Of a stretch of 64,000 nucleotides of DNA, positions 49,317 to 58,160 are shown piece after piece. How positions within the stretch are numbered: the stretch's first letter is position 1; each line of letters opens with the position of its first letter. Source of the stretch: Mesorhizobium sp. (GTDB lineage: Bacteria > Pseudomonadota > Alphaproteobacteria > Rhizobiales > Rhizobiaceae); contig NZ_JAMLIG010000001.1 of assembly GCF_023954305.1 (NCBI RefSeq), positions 1,612,001 to 1,676,000 on the forward strand, written 5' to 3'. The position numbers were made by a program, and so were the translations under genes. A model generated the notes under the pieces. The model worked only from the letters and a program-made list of their open reading frames with translations, was not told where the DNA came from and made no database searches.

Positions 49317-50710
49317 CGGCCTCGCGCCTCCAGCGCCCGCCAGGCCGATTTGCCGCGAAGGGCGACGATCTGGTCGACGATCGCCGCCGCCGCCTCTTCC
49401 GCGGGGCCATGGTTGCCAATCTCGACCATCCAGCGCCGCCGGACCAGGTCGCCATAGCGCCGGTTGAGGTCGGCGATTTGGTCGACGGCGAGTTCGGCCT
49501 TGCGGGCATACGCGACCTCTGGGGCTACCTTGACGAAGAACGCGATTCCCGGACGCGGCAGCAGGCTTGCCGCCGCCCGCAGGCACCAGCGCGGCAGCCG
49601 GACGCGGCTGCGGCCCGGATCGCAGATCATGTCATGGTAGTAGCGGTCGAAAAGGACGACCCGCCGGTCCGTCAGGGCCGGCCGGATCACGCGGAAATAG
49701 CCGAGGACATAGTCCATGCCATAGTAGGATAGCCGCGCGAGCGAGCTGGCGACGCCGGACGGCCGGGCACGGTGCGGTCGGGCGTAGTCGGTGTCGACCT
49801 TGTCCGTCCCTCCGGCCGCCCTCGCCACCTCGGCGATGCGCGGCAGCACCGAGGGGCGGAAATGATGGTAGTCGACGCTGTCGGTGCCGTAGATCTGCCG
49901 AAGCTCGGCCAGTGCCAGATCGATCACCGTGGTCTTGCCGGATCCGTCCGGCCCGCTGACCGAGACCAGCAACCCGTGCGGCGAGAGCCGGTTTCGCAAC
50001 CGCTCCCCGATGAAGCGCGCCGTCGATGCCAGGCCGTTCGTATCCTGCCGGCCCCACATCCTCGCGAGCATGCGGATTCTTGCGCCAGGGCGCAGCGGCG
50101 CCAGAAGCGAGGCGGCCCCCGCCGCGACGGCGGCCAGCTGCCTCTCGGCTTCGGCCCGCCCCAGCAGCGGAGCCAGCCTCTCCAGCAATGACGGCCTGTT
50201 CTCCCGTGCAATGCGGGCGAAACGCTCATCATACTTCCGGTGGAGCGGCCTGCCCACGGCGAGGTGGAAGAGCCATTTGTCGAGCAGCTGGACGTGTTCG
50301 GAAACGACCGGGATCCCGTTGTGCCGGCGCAGATCCGCCAGCATCTCCTCGGCGCTCATGAGTTCGATCCCGAAGACCTGGCTCGACGTGAAGAGGTCGA
50401 TCTTCAGATCGAAAAGTCCCTGTTTGCGACGGCCGACGAAGGCCAGCTGCGTCATGCGCTCGTCCGCATAGAAATCCGCGGACTGCAGGTCGAAATCGCG
50501 TGCCACGCGGACGATGACGGCGACCGCACGCTGCAGGTCCGCGGGCCGGACGATGAGGTCGAGGTCCCGGGCGCCCAGCCGGACGGGCAGATGGTCGTGG
50601 TTGCGCAACACGGCATGGCCGATCGCGGCGTGCGAGAGGATGCCGAAAAGACGCGACAGCACCGAGTGCTCGAACGTATCCGGCACGGGCCTCGAGGACA
50701 TCGCTCTCAT
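49313..50710 (-). CDS. Two-domain protein: nucleotidyltransferase-like plus thymidylate kinase-like
   Basis: A 465-residue protein. The N-terminal half (about 20-220) has GARDLDLIVRPADLQRAVAV and LFDLKIDLFTS, like nucleotidyltransferase-fold proteins. The C-terminal half is a P-loop kinase of thymidylate-kinase shape: SVSGPDGSGKTTVIDLAL (about 249-266), FDRYYHDMICDPGRSR (the DR-Y lid segment) and a C-terminal helix pair. A true Tmk is about 210 residues and has no such N-terminal part. Found inside the glycan operon with overlaps on both sides, it may phosphorylate a sugar, lipid or nucleoside used in the polymer. Substrate unknown. Confidence 0.82.
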   Translation of the reverse strand: MRAMSSRPVPDTFEHSVLSRLFGILSHAAIGHAVLRNHDHLPVRLGARDLDLIVRPADLQRAVAVIVRVARDFDLQSADFYADERMTQLAFVGRRKQGLFDLKIDLFTSSQVFGIELMSAEEMLADLRRHNGIPVVSEHVQLLDKWLFHLAVGRPLHRKYDERFARIARENRPSLLERLAPLLGRAEAERQLAAVAAGAASLLAPLRPGARIRMLARMWGRQDTNGLASTARFIGERLRNRLSPHGLLVSVSGPDGSGKTTVIDLALAELRQIYGTDSVDYHHFRPSVLPRIAEVARAAGGTDKVDTDYARPHRARPSGVASSLARLSYYGMDYVLGYFRVIRPALTDRRVVLFDRYYHDMICDPGRSRVRLPRWCLRAAASLLPRPGIAFFVKVAPEVAYARKAELAVDQIADLNRRYGDLVRRRWMVEIGNHGPAEEAAAAIVDQIVALRGKSAWRALEARGR

Positions 50711-51708
50711 CGGCGCACCGACTGCGTCTTGAGTTTCTGGCGGATGAGCTTGGGTGAGGCGAGGGCTGCCAGGAGCAGGAAGGCGCCCAGCCTGACATAG
50801 CGTCGCGAGGCGTAGGAGAACCCCGCCGCCTTGTAGAACCCGGCCGCCTTGTCCGAGCGCCAGTCATCGAAGCGCTGGGATCGGCTGCGCGACTGGATGA
50901 ACTCCGCGAGCGTGCGTTCGGGCCGGCCGCTGCGCCGCCGCAGCAGACAATCCTTGATCCAGCGCATCTTGAGTTGCATCAGATTGAGGTTCCGCGACGA
51001 CAGCGATCCCGGGGGCTTGCGGTAGCGGAAGAGCGGCTCGGGCATGGCGAGGAAATAGCGGCCTTGCGCGCCGAGGTCGGACATGCGGCACCAGAGGTCG
51101 AGGTCCTCCGCGAAGTCCTCGTAGCGGACACCTTCGGCATTCGGCAGGATCTGCTGCCGGTAGCCTCCCACGGACAGCGCGTCGCGCTTCCAGAACAGGG
51201 TGGCGGGCGACATGAACATCAGCTTGCCGCGCCGGAAGTGCTGCAAAGCCGTCTCCCGGTCGGTCGGGCCGACGCGTTGAAGGCCGAGACCCTCGCGGTC
51301 GAGGGCTTCGCCGACATAGCGGGCGTAGGATCCGACGCCCAGAAGATCCGGATCGCCGGCCAGCACCCGCGCCTGCTTTTCGAGCAGGCGGGGCTCGGCC
51401 AGGTCGTCCGCGTCGAAGAACATCAGCACATCCGTCCGCGCCTGGGTCAGCCCCAGGTGACGGCAATAGGCCGTGCCGCGGTTCGACGGGTTGCGGATCA
51501 GCCGGATGCGCCCGTCGCCCGCTGCGATCGCGGAAACGACTTCGACGGAACGGTCGCGCGAGCCGTCGTCGATCACGAGGATTTCCCGCGCAGGCCAGCT
51601 CTGCTCGAGCAGTGACCGCAGCGTCCCGGCGACCGTCCGCTCGGCGTTGTAGCAGCACACGACGACCGTGATCGGGAAGTCGGGCGAGCCGGTGTCCAGG
51701 GAGGTCAT
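50707..51708 (-). CDS. Glycosyltransferase family 2
   Basis: A 333-residue GT-A enzyme. ITVVVCCYNAERTVAGTLRSLLEQ and REILVIDDGSRDRS open the domain; FFDADDLAEPRL carries the metal-binding DxD-type motif; YEDFAEDLDLWCRMSD is the acceptor-side segment. The C terminus has a hydrophobic helix (about 308-322) that may dock on the membrane. Start ATG 51708, overlapping the upstream gene by four bases. One of three family 2 enzymes in the cluster. Confidence 0.92.
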   Translation of the reverse strand: MTSLDTGSPDFPITVVVCCYNAERTVAGTLRSLLEQSWPAREILVIDDGSRDRSVEVVSAIAAGDGRIRLIRNPSNRGTAYCRHLGLTQARTDVLMFFDADDLAEPRLLEKQARVLAGDPDLLGVGSYARYVGEALDREGLGLQRVGPTDRETALQHFRRGKLMFMSPATLFWKRDALSVGGYRQQILPNAEGVRYEDFAEDLDLWCRMSDLGAQGRYFLAMPEPLFRYRKPPGSLSSRNLNLMQLKMRWIKDCLLRRRSGRPERTLAEFIQSRSRSQRFDDWRSDKAAGFYKAAGFSYASRRYVRLGAFLLLAALASPKLIRQKLKTQSVRR

Positions 51709-52931
51709 GCGCGAGCGCTCCGGATCTGCCGGTAGGTTTGTTCGATTGCGCCGGCCAGCGCGGCATAGGTGTATTGTTCCCGCGCCATGCGCTGCCCTTC
51801 GCGGGCGAGTGTCTGTCTGCGGTCTTCGTCGCTGGCCAGGCTGTCGATCGCATCGGCGAGATCCACCACCGGATCGCTGCCCGGCTGCAGAGGGACCGTG
51901 ATGCCGGCCACCTGGCCGACGACCCGGCCGGTGGCGTCGCCCTCCAGGCAGATCACCGGCAGACCTGTCAGCATGGCCTGCAGGACCACGGTCGCCAGCC
52001 CGTGATGGAAGGACGGATAGAGGAAGACGTCACTCTCCCGCATCAGCGCGACCAGCTGCTCCATCGGCATGCGACCGGCCATGACGGCGCGGCGGCCCTG
52101 CGGATGCGCGGCGATCATCGCCTCCATTTCCGCCCGCAGGGGCCCGTCGCCCACGATTGACAGTGTGGCGGAGGGGTCGTGCTCGAAATAGCGAAGTGCT
52201 GCCTCGAGCGCCAGAAGCGCGCCCTTCCAGTCCTTCAGTTCGCCGGCAAACAGAATGCGAAGGCTGCTCCCTCGCACCATTCCCGCCTTCGGCAGGGCGA
52301 GTTGAGGGATATTCTCGATACCGGTCTGCACGAAAGGCTTCACCTTCTCCGCAAGGCGCGCCGGCAGCGTCTCCGGCGTGTGGCTCAGCACCGCGACAGC
52401 GCGTCGTCCCGACAGCCGCACGAGCGGATCGACGTGGCGCATCGCGCCGCGCACCACGAAGCGCAGCCGATCTTTCAGGCGCGATGTCGCGCTCAGCCTG
52501 CGCCGCAATGCGGGATGGGTATCCTCGCTGCCGACCGGACCCCACAGCAAGGGGCCGCGGCAAAGCGCCAGCCCCGCGGGCATCCAATCCATTCCGCCGG
52601 TCAGGTGATGGCAGAGATCGAATGCCTGCGTCCGCATCAGCCGGCGGGCGCGCAGGCCGGCACCGATCTGCCACAGGTAGTAGTAAAGCAGGAACATCCG
52701 CTTGCCGCGCTTATAGAAGCGGAAGATCCAGGGCAGGTCGAAATAGACGAAATGCAGCCGTTCCGGTTTCGCCTCGGTGCGGAACATCGTCTCGTGCGCG
52801 GCGCGGAGATTGGCCCTCGTGATCACCCAGACGTCGTTTCCGGCGGCCAGGTAGCGGGCCATGCGCCAGCCGATTTCTCCTTCGCCGCCTCTTCCGGTCT
52901 CGCAGGCATAAGCCGATATGAGAATCTTCAT
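51705..52931 (-). CDS. Glycosyltransferase family 4
   Basis: A 408-residue GT-B enzyme. Start ATG 52931: MKILISAYACETGRGGEGEIGW gives the usual glycine-rich N-terminal loop. The middle has CHHLTGGMDWMPAGLAL and GPLLWGPVGSED; the donor domain has RILFAGELKDWKGALLALEA and YPSFHHGLATVVLQAMLTGLPVIC (E-x7-E variant with Leu/Gln). It overlaps the polymerase-like gene upstream by four bases. Sugar unknown. Confidence 0.92.
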   Translation of the reverse strand: MKILISAYACETGRGGEGEIGWRMARYLAAGNDVWVITRANLRAAHETMFRTEAKPERLHFVYFDLPWIFRFYKRGKRMFLLYYYLWQIGAGLRARRLMRTQAFDLCHHLTGGMDWMPAGLALCRGPLLWGPVGSEDTHPALRRRLSATSRLKDRLRFVVRGAMRHVDPLVRLSGRRAVAVLSHTPETLPARLAEKVKPFVQTGIENIPQLALPKAGMVRGSSLRILFAGELKDWKGALLALEAALRYFEHDPSATLSIVGDGPLRAEMEAMIAAHPQGRRAVMAGRMPMEQLVALMRESDVFLYPSFHHGLATVVLQAMLTGLPVICLEGDATGRVVGQVAGITVPLQPGSDPVVDLADAIDSLASDEDRRQTLAREGQRMAREQYTYAALAGAIEQTYRQIRSARA

Positions 52932-54196
52932 CGCCCGTACCTCGCTGCGACGCGCGGCGGGAAAGGCGAAGGCGGCCGGCTGAAGTGATGCACCGCCCGC
53001 AAGAGCACGAGGCTGTACCAAAAGATCTGGCTGTTCCACGCCGAGTTCGCGAAGACGGGGATCCACAACAGCATCAGCGGCGCTGTCTCCCGGTTGAGAA
53101 GCCGGAACAGATAGGCATGGCAGAACAGCACAGTACCGAAGATGCCGCAGACCATGACGTAGCCCGGAACGAAGCCGGCCGCCGCCACATCCCCGGCAAC
53201 GCCCACGAGGTTTCCACGGATGTAGAAGCTGATCGCCTCGTATCCGCCCCCGAACCAGACCGAAGCATCACGCAGGGTCGCGCTCTGGAGAAAGATGATG
53301 AGGGGCATCACCCGAAGCGCGGCACTATGGTCGGCATGCACCATGGCCATGATGTCCATGCTCGGCAGGGCCGTCAGAAAAGCCACCAGCCGTTGGACTG
53401 AATCGATCTCGACCGTGGCCAGGAATGGCCAGGCAAAGACCAGGATGAGGCCGCCGGCGGCGAGCCAGCGCCATTTCAAGGCCATCACCAGGGTGAGAGG
53501 CAGGATCGCGACCGCGAGCGAGCTGCCGGTCAGAACGACCGGTACGGCGAAGGCAAGAAGCGTCCATTTCTCGTCCCGCCACAGGCGACGAAGGCCGGGC
53601 GCCGGGCGGTTGCGGCGTGAAAGAACCAGATAGGACAGAAGCGTGAAGGCCAGGGCGCGCGCGGCATGCGACGGCTCGACGCCGAGGGAATTGTAGCTCC
53701 AGGCTTCCTTCGACAGGATCTGGTTGGGAATTGGAAGACCGAGGTGCGCGCAGGCTGCCTGCGCCACCGATACGACGGCGAAGGCCTGGATCAGGCGCCG
53801 CAGGAGCAGGATCAGCCGCTCGCGCGTCACGGCGCCGGTAGAGAGCGCCCCGCAGAACGCAACGTAAGACAGGACGAACATGCCCGTATAGCCCAGGCTC
53901 GACACGTTCCGTGTCCCGCTCAGGAGAAGCTCGACCACGATCAGATAGACCATCGCCGCCGAGGACCAGGCCATGTCCGTCGCCATCGGCAGGCGCAGCA
54001 GGACGATCATCGGCAGCGCGAGCGCGGCCGCCAGGATGACGAGCAGGTTGCGCTGGTCGCCAAGCACGAAGGGCGACAGCGCCGTGCCGAACACGACGAG
54101 GATCGTCGCGGCCGCCGCCCACTGGCGCGACAGCCGCCGCTGCCGATCGGCGACATGCCAGGTCGGTTGCAGGGCGAGGGAGGAGGCGCGCATCAT
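52928..54196 (-). CDS. Polysaccharide polymerase-like membrane protein (second Wzy-like)
   Basis: A 422-residue polytopic protein with about ten helices from residue 25 to 400, and one longer periplasmic loop (about 285-345: ATVEIDSVQRLVAF ... WFGGGYEAISFYIRG). The layout fits repeat-unit polymerases, which have little sequence conservation; the usual O-antigen-ligase motif is absent. The cluster has another Wzy-family gene at 40023-41414, so one may be the polymerase and the other a ligase or a polymerase for a second linkage. Start ATG 54196 (MMRASS), ATGA overlap with the family 2 enzyme. Confidence 0.82.
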   Translation of the reverse strand: MMRASSLALQPTWHVADRQRRLSRQWAAAATILVVFGTALSPFVLGDQRNLLVILAAALALPMIVLLRLPMATDMAWSSAAMVYLIVVELLLSGTRNVSSLGYTGMFVLSYVAFCGALSTGAVTRERLILLLRRLIQAFAVVSVAQAACAHLGLPIPNQILSKEAWSYNSLGVEPSHAARALAFTLLSYLVLSRRNRPAPGLRRLWRDEKWTLLAFAVPVVLTGSSLAVAILPLTLVMALKWRWLAAGGLILVFAWPFLATVEIDSVQRLVAFLTALPSMDIMAMVHADHSAALRVMPLIIFLQSATLRDASVWFGGGYEAISFYIRGNLVGVAGDVAAAGFVPGYVMVCGIFGTVLFCHAYLFRLLNRETAPLMLLWIPVFANSAWNSQIFWYSLVLLRAVHHFSRPPSPFPPRVAARYGR

Positions 54197-55116
54197 CGTG
54201 CCCCTCCGAAAGCGCGGTCCTGCGCCCAGGTCAGCCCGACGACAAGTCCATGCGATGCCGCGAGAGCGGCGCGGCGTATCCGGCCGTAGCCGAGGTAGTG
54301 GGCATGATAGTACCTGCGGCTTCGGCTCCACAGCCGCTGCCGCCGGACCGGGTCGCCCTTGGCAGAGGGACGATGGGCATGGACCGCCTCGATATCCCGG
54401 ACATAGACCGATTTCCGTCCGGCCTCGAGGACCTGGGCGGCGAGGATTGCTTCCTCGCAATAGAGGAAGACGTTCTGGTCGAAATAGCCGATGTCGCGCA
54501 GGAAGCTGGAGCGGATCAGGAAGCAGCAGCCGCTCAGCTTGTCGACCGGCCGCGCCCGGTCCGGAACGCTCCGGCGGCCGCCACGACCGAAAGACAGGGA
54601 GGCCGCGACCATCCGCAGCGGGGCGAGCAGTTCCTGCGTGAAACTCGGCTCGAACATCGGGTTCTCGTCCGCGCCCGACAGATTGCGGATCACCGATCCC
54701 GCCACGGCGTTGCCGTCGTCGCAAAACAACGCGTCGGAGAGACGTGCCAGATAGTCGGGAGCCGCGATGCGGACGTCGGGATTGACAATGAGGATCGCAG
54801 CGCAGCCGAGCCCGGTAGCGATCCTCGCGCCGATATTGTTGCCGGCCGAATAGCCGGCATTGGTGCCATTGGCGACGAAGATGCCGTCACCGCAGCGGTA
54901 GGCGCCGTCAGGTGCTGCGCCCGCCTCGACATGCCGTCCCGCGGGAAAAGCGGCGCGGAAGCTGGCCCGCATGCGCTCCAGGCGGTCGCCAGCGGAGGCG
55001 TTGTCGACGACGATGACGTCGAGCAGGACGCCGCGCTGGGCCAGCAGGCAGGCCATACACGCAGCCAGGTCGTCGTCGCTGTTGTGGGTGAGTATCACCG
55101 CGCCGAGTCTCATCAT
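54193..55116 (-). CDS. Glycosyltransferase family 2 (rhamnosyltransferase-like)
   Basis: A 307-residue GT-A enzyme. MMRLGAVILTHNSDDDLAAC, DVIVVDNASAGDRLERM, NAGYSAGNNIGARIA, ILIVNPDVRI and FDQNVFLYCEEAILAAQVLE are in the order typical of WbbL/rhamnosyltransferase relatives; the NPDV segment holds the metal site. The C terminus has a basic amphipathic part. Four bases separate its start from the upstream stop. Specificity for rhamnose is a guess from family resemblance. Confidence 0.92.
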   Translation of the reverse strand: MMRLGAVILTHNSDDDLAACMACLLAQRGVLLDVIVVDNASAGDRLERMRASFRAAFPAGRHVEAGAAPDGAYRCGDGIFVANGTNAGYSAGNNIGARIATGLGCAAILIVNPDVRIAAPDYLARLSDALFCDDGNAVAGSVIRNLSGADENPMFEPSFTQELLAPLRMVAASLSFGRGGRRSVPDRARPVDKLSGCCFLIRSSFLRDIGYFDQNVFLYCEEAILAAQVLEAGRKSVYVRDIEAVHAHRPSAKGDPVRRQRLWSRSRRYYHAHYLGYGRIRRAALAASHGLVVGLTWAQDRAFGGAR

Positions 55117-55120
55117 CGCC

Positions 55121-56296
55121 CTACCTCACGCGATCCAGGAGGACGTCGACGAGGCGGCCGCGATCGGGCCCTTCGGCCCAATCGAGCCCGTCCCCGCCGT
55201 TCTCGATCGACCGGCGGAGATAGAAGCCGGCATGAAGCAAAAGGGACATCAGGACCGAGGCGCCGGCGGCGGACAGATCGCCCCGCAAGTGGGTTGCTGC
55301 GACCCGCGCGACGAGACGGTCGGCAGTCTGGCCCGGTTCTCTCGCACCGCGCCCCGCCAGCAGGTAATGGGTCAGGTCATATCCGACCGGCTGGTCCTCC
55401 ACGGCATATTCCCAATCGAACACGTAGAGACCATCGCCCTCGATGAAGCTGTTCCAGGGGGTGAAGTCCCCGTGGGCGAGTGCCACCGGCATGGTCGGCG
55501 CGAATGGCGCCAGCGATTCAAATCCGAGGCGGAACCGCCGGCGCCACACGTTCGGAAGGCCCGGCGCGTTGGAGGTGTCGAACAGGCTCCGGTAGGCGCG
55601 GCTGGCTCCGCTCCGGCCCGTGCGCCGGACCATCTCGGCAAGGAAGCGCAAATGCTGGCCCGCCGGATCCGGAGGGCTCGACACGCCGGACGTCTTGCGA
55701 CTGTCCGTTACCAGGATCGCCGGCACGTCGCCGCCCCTGTCCTGATAGGCAAGCAGGTCGGGGATCGCGGCCGTGGTCAGCCCCAGCCGCCCGACACGGG
55801 TCAGCATCCGCGCCTCGTGGGTCAGATAGGGCCGCACCGCCGCGCGACGGCTGAGCTTCGCGTAGCCCAGTATGCCGCCGTGACCGTCCATGAGCTGGAT
55901 CGCCGTCTTGCGGTGCGGGCCGTCGGTCCCGGTAAAGTAGGCGCAACTCGCCAGCCTCGGCAGCATCAGGCCCGGCAGCCGTGGCAGGCGGTCGAAATTG
56001 ATCCGGCCGGATGCCCAGCCCGAGGTAAGGCCGAACCGCAGCGCGGTCGCAACCCACATCCGCGCCATCCGTGCACTTGCCGAGACCGGCTGGTACATGG
56101 CCAGGGACGCGCTGGAGGCCGGCCCGCGCGCGGTCGGCAGCAGCCACCAGCGGGCGTTCGTGCGTGCCCGCATCATGCCATAGGCGATTCCGCCGGCGAT
56201 GACGGGCATTACTCCCAGCGAAGCAAGGTCGCCGAGGAATTCGTCGAATGGTCCCGACGGCAAAGCGCGGGCAGGATGCGGAACGAAGGTCACCAC
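55121..56296 (-). CDS. Aminoglycoside phosphotransferase-like kinase
   Basis: A 391-residue protein whose C-terminal half is an APH/choline-kinase fold: VALAHGDFTPWNSFIEG (catalytic Asp and metal Asn) and YVFDWEYAVEDQPVGYDLTH (metal Asp). The N-terminal 110 residues are less clear; LGYAKLSRR may give the ATP-binding lysine. Such kinases in glycan operons phosphorylate small molecules, for example choline, a sugar or an amino alcohol, perhaps for decoration of the polymer. It is not a resistance gene on this context. Overlaps the next upstream gene by seven bases. Confidence 0.83.
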   Translation of the reverse strand: MVTFVPHPARALPSGPFDEFLGDLASLGVMPVIAGGIAYGMMRARTNARWWLLPTARGPASSASLAMYQPVSASARMARMWVATALRFGLTSGWASGRINFDRLPRLPGLMLPRLASCAYFTGTDGPHRKTAIQLMDGHGGILGYAKLSRRAAVRPYLTHEARMLTRVGRLGLTTAAIPDLLAYQDRGGDVPAILVTDSRKTSGVSSPPDPAGQHLRFLAEMVRRTGRSGASRAYRSLFDTSNAPGLPNVWRRRFRLGFESLAPFAPTMPVALAHGDFTPWNSFIEGDGLYVFDWEYAVEDQPVGYDLTHYLLAGRGAREPGQTADRLVARVAATHLRGDLSAAGASVLMSLLLHAGFYLRRSIENGGDGLDWAEGPDRGRLVDVLLDRVR

Positions 56297-57300
56297 ACCC
56301 CCCTGTAGTCGCGAAGAACGCTGGCGGGGCCGCTGGCCAGACGCCAGTAGTTCAGGTCGACGATTCCGCGCAGTGCCCTCGTCAGGCTGGGCTGGCGGCG
56401 CTGGGCCTCCCGGGTCTCGAGGAAGACGATCTTGCGGTCGAACGCGGCCAGCGACGGCGTCACGTCCCGACCGAGCCGCTCGGCGTCACCCTCCACGTTG
56501 CGCCGGACGGCTCTCAAGCCCGAAATCAAACCGGCCGCTCTCGCCCGAGCCTTGCGCGACCGGTCTTCCGCGGCGGCTGCGCTGCCCCCCAGCACGACGC
56601 TCGCCTGCGAAGCGTGGCGCCGATAGCGCACCAGCCGCTCGGGCACCGCGACGCCCGGAGCGCCAAGCGCCGCCGCATGCAGTGCGAACCATGTGTCGTG
56701 GGTCATGCCCACGGGATCGCACTCGATCGGCAGGAAATGCTGGAGGACTTCACGGCGGAAGGCGGAGGCCATGCCGTAGACGAAATTTCCGCCGGCGAGC
56801 ATGGTGCCCAGCGGATCGCGCCGGAACGCCGCCTGCCGGCGAGGCGAAAATCGAGCCAGTTCCCACAGCGACACCTCCATCTCGCCGCGTCTCGAATCGA
56901 ACTGCGAGGCGTCACAGAAGGCGAAACCGGCGTCCGGCGCTCGCGATAGCGCCAGCAGGCAGGTCTCGATCTTGCGCGGAAGCCAGATGTCATCCTGATC
57001 GCAGAAGAAGACGACGTCGCCGCTGCAGCGCTTCAACGCTGAGCCGAAAGACGCGTTGACGCCTTGATTCCTCGCGCCTTCGAGGACAAGCACGGGGAAC
57101 GGCGCCTCGAGGGCGATACGCCTTAGAAGCTCCGGGGTGCCGTCGGTCGAGGCGTCGTCGTGGATGACGAGCTCGTCCGGCAGCCGCGTCTGGCGAAACA
57201 GGCTGTCGACCTGCTCGGCCAGATAAGCGACGCCGTTGAAGGTCGCCATGGCGACCGAGACGGTCTCGCCGACTCTGCGCTCCACATTCGTCACAAGCAT
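56290..57300 (-). CDS. Glycosyltransferase family 2
   Basis: A 336-residue GT-A enzyme. The start is ATG 57300 (MLVTNVERRVGETVSVAMAT). VSVAMATFNGVAYLAEQVDS, DELVIHDDASTDGTPELL, VVFFCDQDDIWLPRKIETC (DQDD metal motif) and a C-terminal helical part are typical of the rhamnosyl/galactosyl family 2 group in O-antigen clusters. It overlaps the acyltransferase gene by ten bases and the kinase gene by seven. Specificity unknown. Confidence 0.92.
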   Translation of the reverse strand: MLVTNVERRVGETVSVAMATFNGVAYLAEQVDSLFRQTRLPDELVIHDDASTDGTPELLRRIALEAPFPVLVLEGARNQGVNASFGSALKRCSGDVVFFCDQDDIWLPRKIETCLLALSRAPDAGFAFCDASQFDSRRGEMEVSLWELARFSPRRQAAFRRDPLGTMLAGGNFVYGMASAFRREVLQHFLPIECDPVGMTHDTWFALHAAALGAPGVAVPERLVRYRRHASQASVVLGGSAAAAEDRSRKARARAAGLISGLRAVRRNVEGDAERLGRDVTPSLAAFDRKIVFLETREAQRRQPSLTRALRGIVDLNYWRLASGPASVLRDYRGVW

Positions 57301-58160
57301 GCGGCCTCCTTTTCGGGTCCTCGCAGGCAGAAGCCGGCGGTGTCCCGGCTTTCGGGATCCAGCACGAACGAGGTGCCGCCGGCTGCGTAATGACGGTGCA
57401 GGGCGGCTTCCGATTCTGCGTTGAAGACCCTTCGGACGTTCGTCTTCAGAAGGCGGGCGGGCAGGCCGCCGATCACCGAAAACGGAGGAACGCTCGCGGT
57501 GTAATCCTTGGACAGCAGGCTGTACGAGGAGGCGACGATGAGATCGTCGGGTGTGACGGTGCCCTTCTTGATGACGGTGCGGCTGCCGATCCAGTTGCGT
57601 GCGCCGATGATGATCGCCGCCTTGCAATCGGCTACGTTGCCTGTGTCCGTATCGAGGACATAGTGGAAGTCGTCGTCGGACAGGGTCGTCTGGTAGGCGA
57701 TGCCGGTGAGCTCGCCGATACGGATCAGTTCGCTCGCATAGATGAAGACGTTCTCGCGGATGCGGGCGCGGGCGCCGATCTCCAGGAGGCCCTTGGGCCC
57801 GACATAGAGGTCGCAGCCCTGCATGATGCTGACCCCATCGTGGAAAACGATGCAGCCGAGGTTCCGGATGTTCGTTACCCCTTGGCCGCGATCCTCGCGT
57901 TTGCCGATCCTGACCATTCCGCGCCTGACCGGTCCGCGGATCTCGACGCGGCCGGACAAGCTGGAGAATTGCGTATGCCGATAGATGTAGACCGGCAGCT
58001 TCACGGCGAGCGCGAACGGCATGCTGCGCAGGTTGAAATAGACGGTCTTCGCCCAGCTCACCCGGAACGGCCAGAGCCTGCTTTCAAGTGTCGAGAAGAC
58101 CCGGTTGAAGAACGATTTCCGAATATCGCGTCTGTCCGCGTTGGAGATGAAGGCATTCAT
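57291..58160 (-). CDS. Left-handed beta-helix (hexapeptide) acyltransferase
   Basis: A 289-residue protein with hexapeptide turns from about residue 70 to 220 (for example GCIVFHDGVSIMQGCDLYVG, IGARARIRENVFIYAS, IIIGARNWIGSRTVIKKGT), as in O-acetyltransferases. The residues SDDDFHYV would supply the catalytic His. The N-terminal 70 residues are basic and probably peripheral to the membrane. The start is placed at ATG 58160, which overlaps the flippase stop (ATGA). It likely O-acylates a sugar of the repeat unit. Acyl group unknown. Confidence 0.85.
   Translation of the reverse strand: MNAFISNADRRDIRKSFFNRVFSTLESRLWPFRVSWAKTVYFNLRSMPFALAVKLPVYIYRHTQFSSLSGRVEIRGPVRRGMVRIGKREDRGQGVTNIRNLGCIVFHDGVSIMQGCDLYVGPKGLLEIGARARIRENVFIYASELIRIGELTGIAYQTTLSDDDFHYVLDTDTGNVADCKAAIIIGARNWIGSRTVIKKGTVTPDDLIVASSYSLLSKDYTASVPPFSVIGGLPARLLKTNVRRVFNAESEAALHRHYAAGGTSFVLDPESRDTAGFCLRGPEKEAACL

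Noticed and set aside
49313..50710. Housekeeping thymidylate kinase (tmk)
   Set aside because: Twice the usual length, with an extra N-terminal domain and inside a glycan operon; only the kinase fold is shared.
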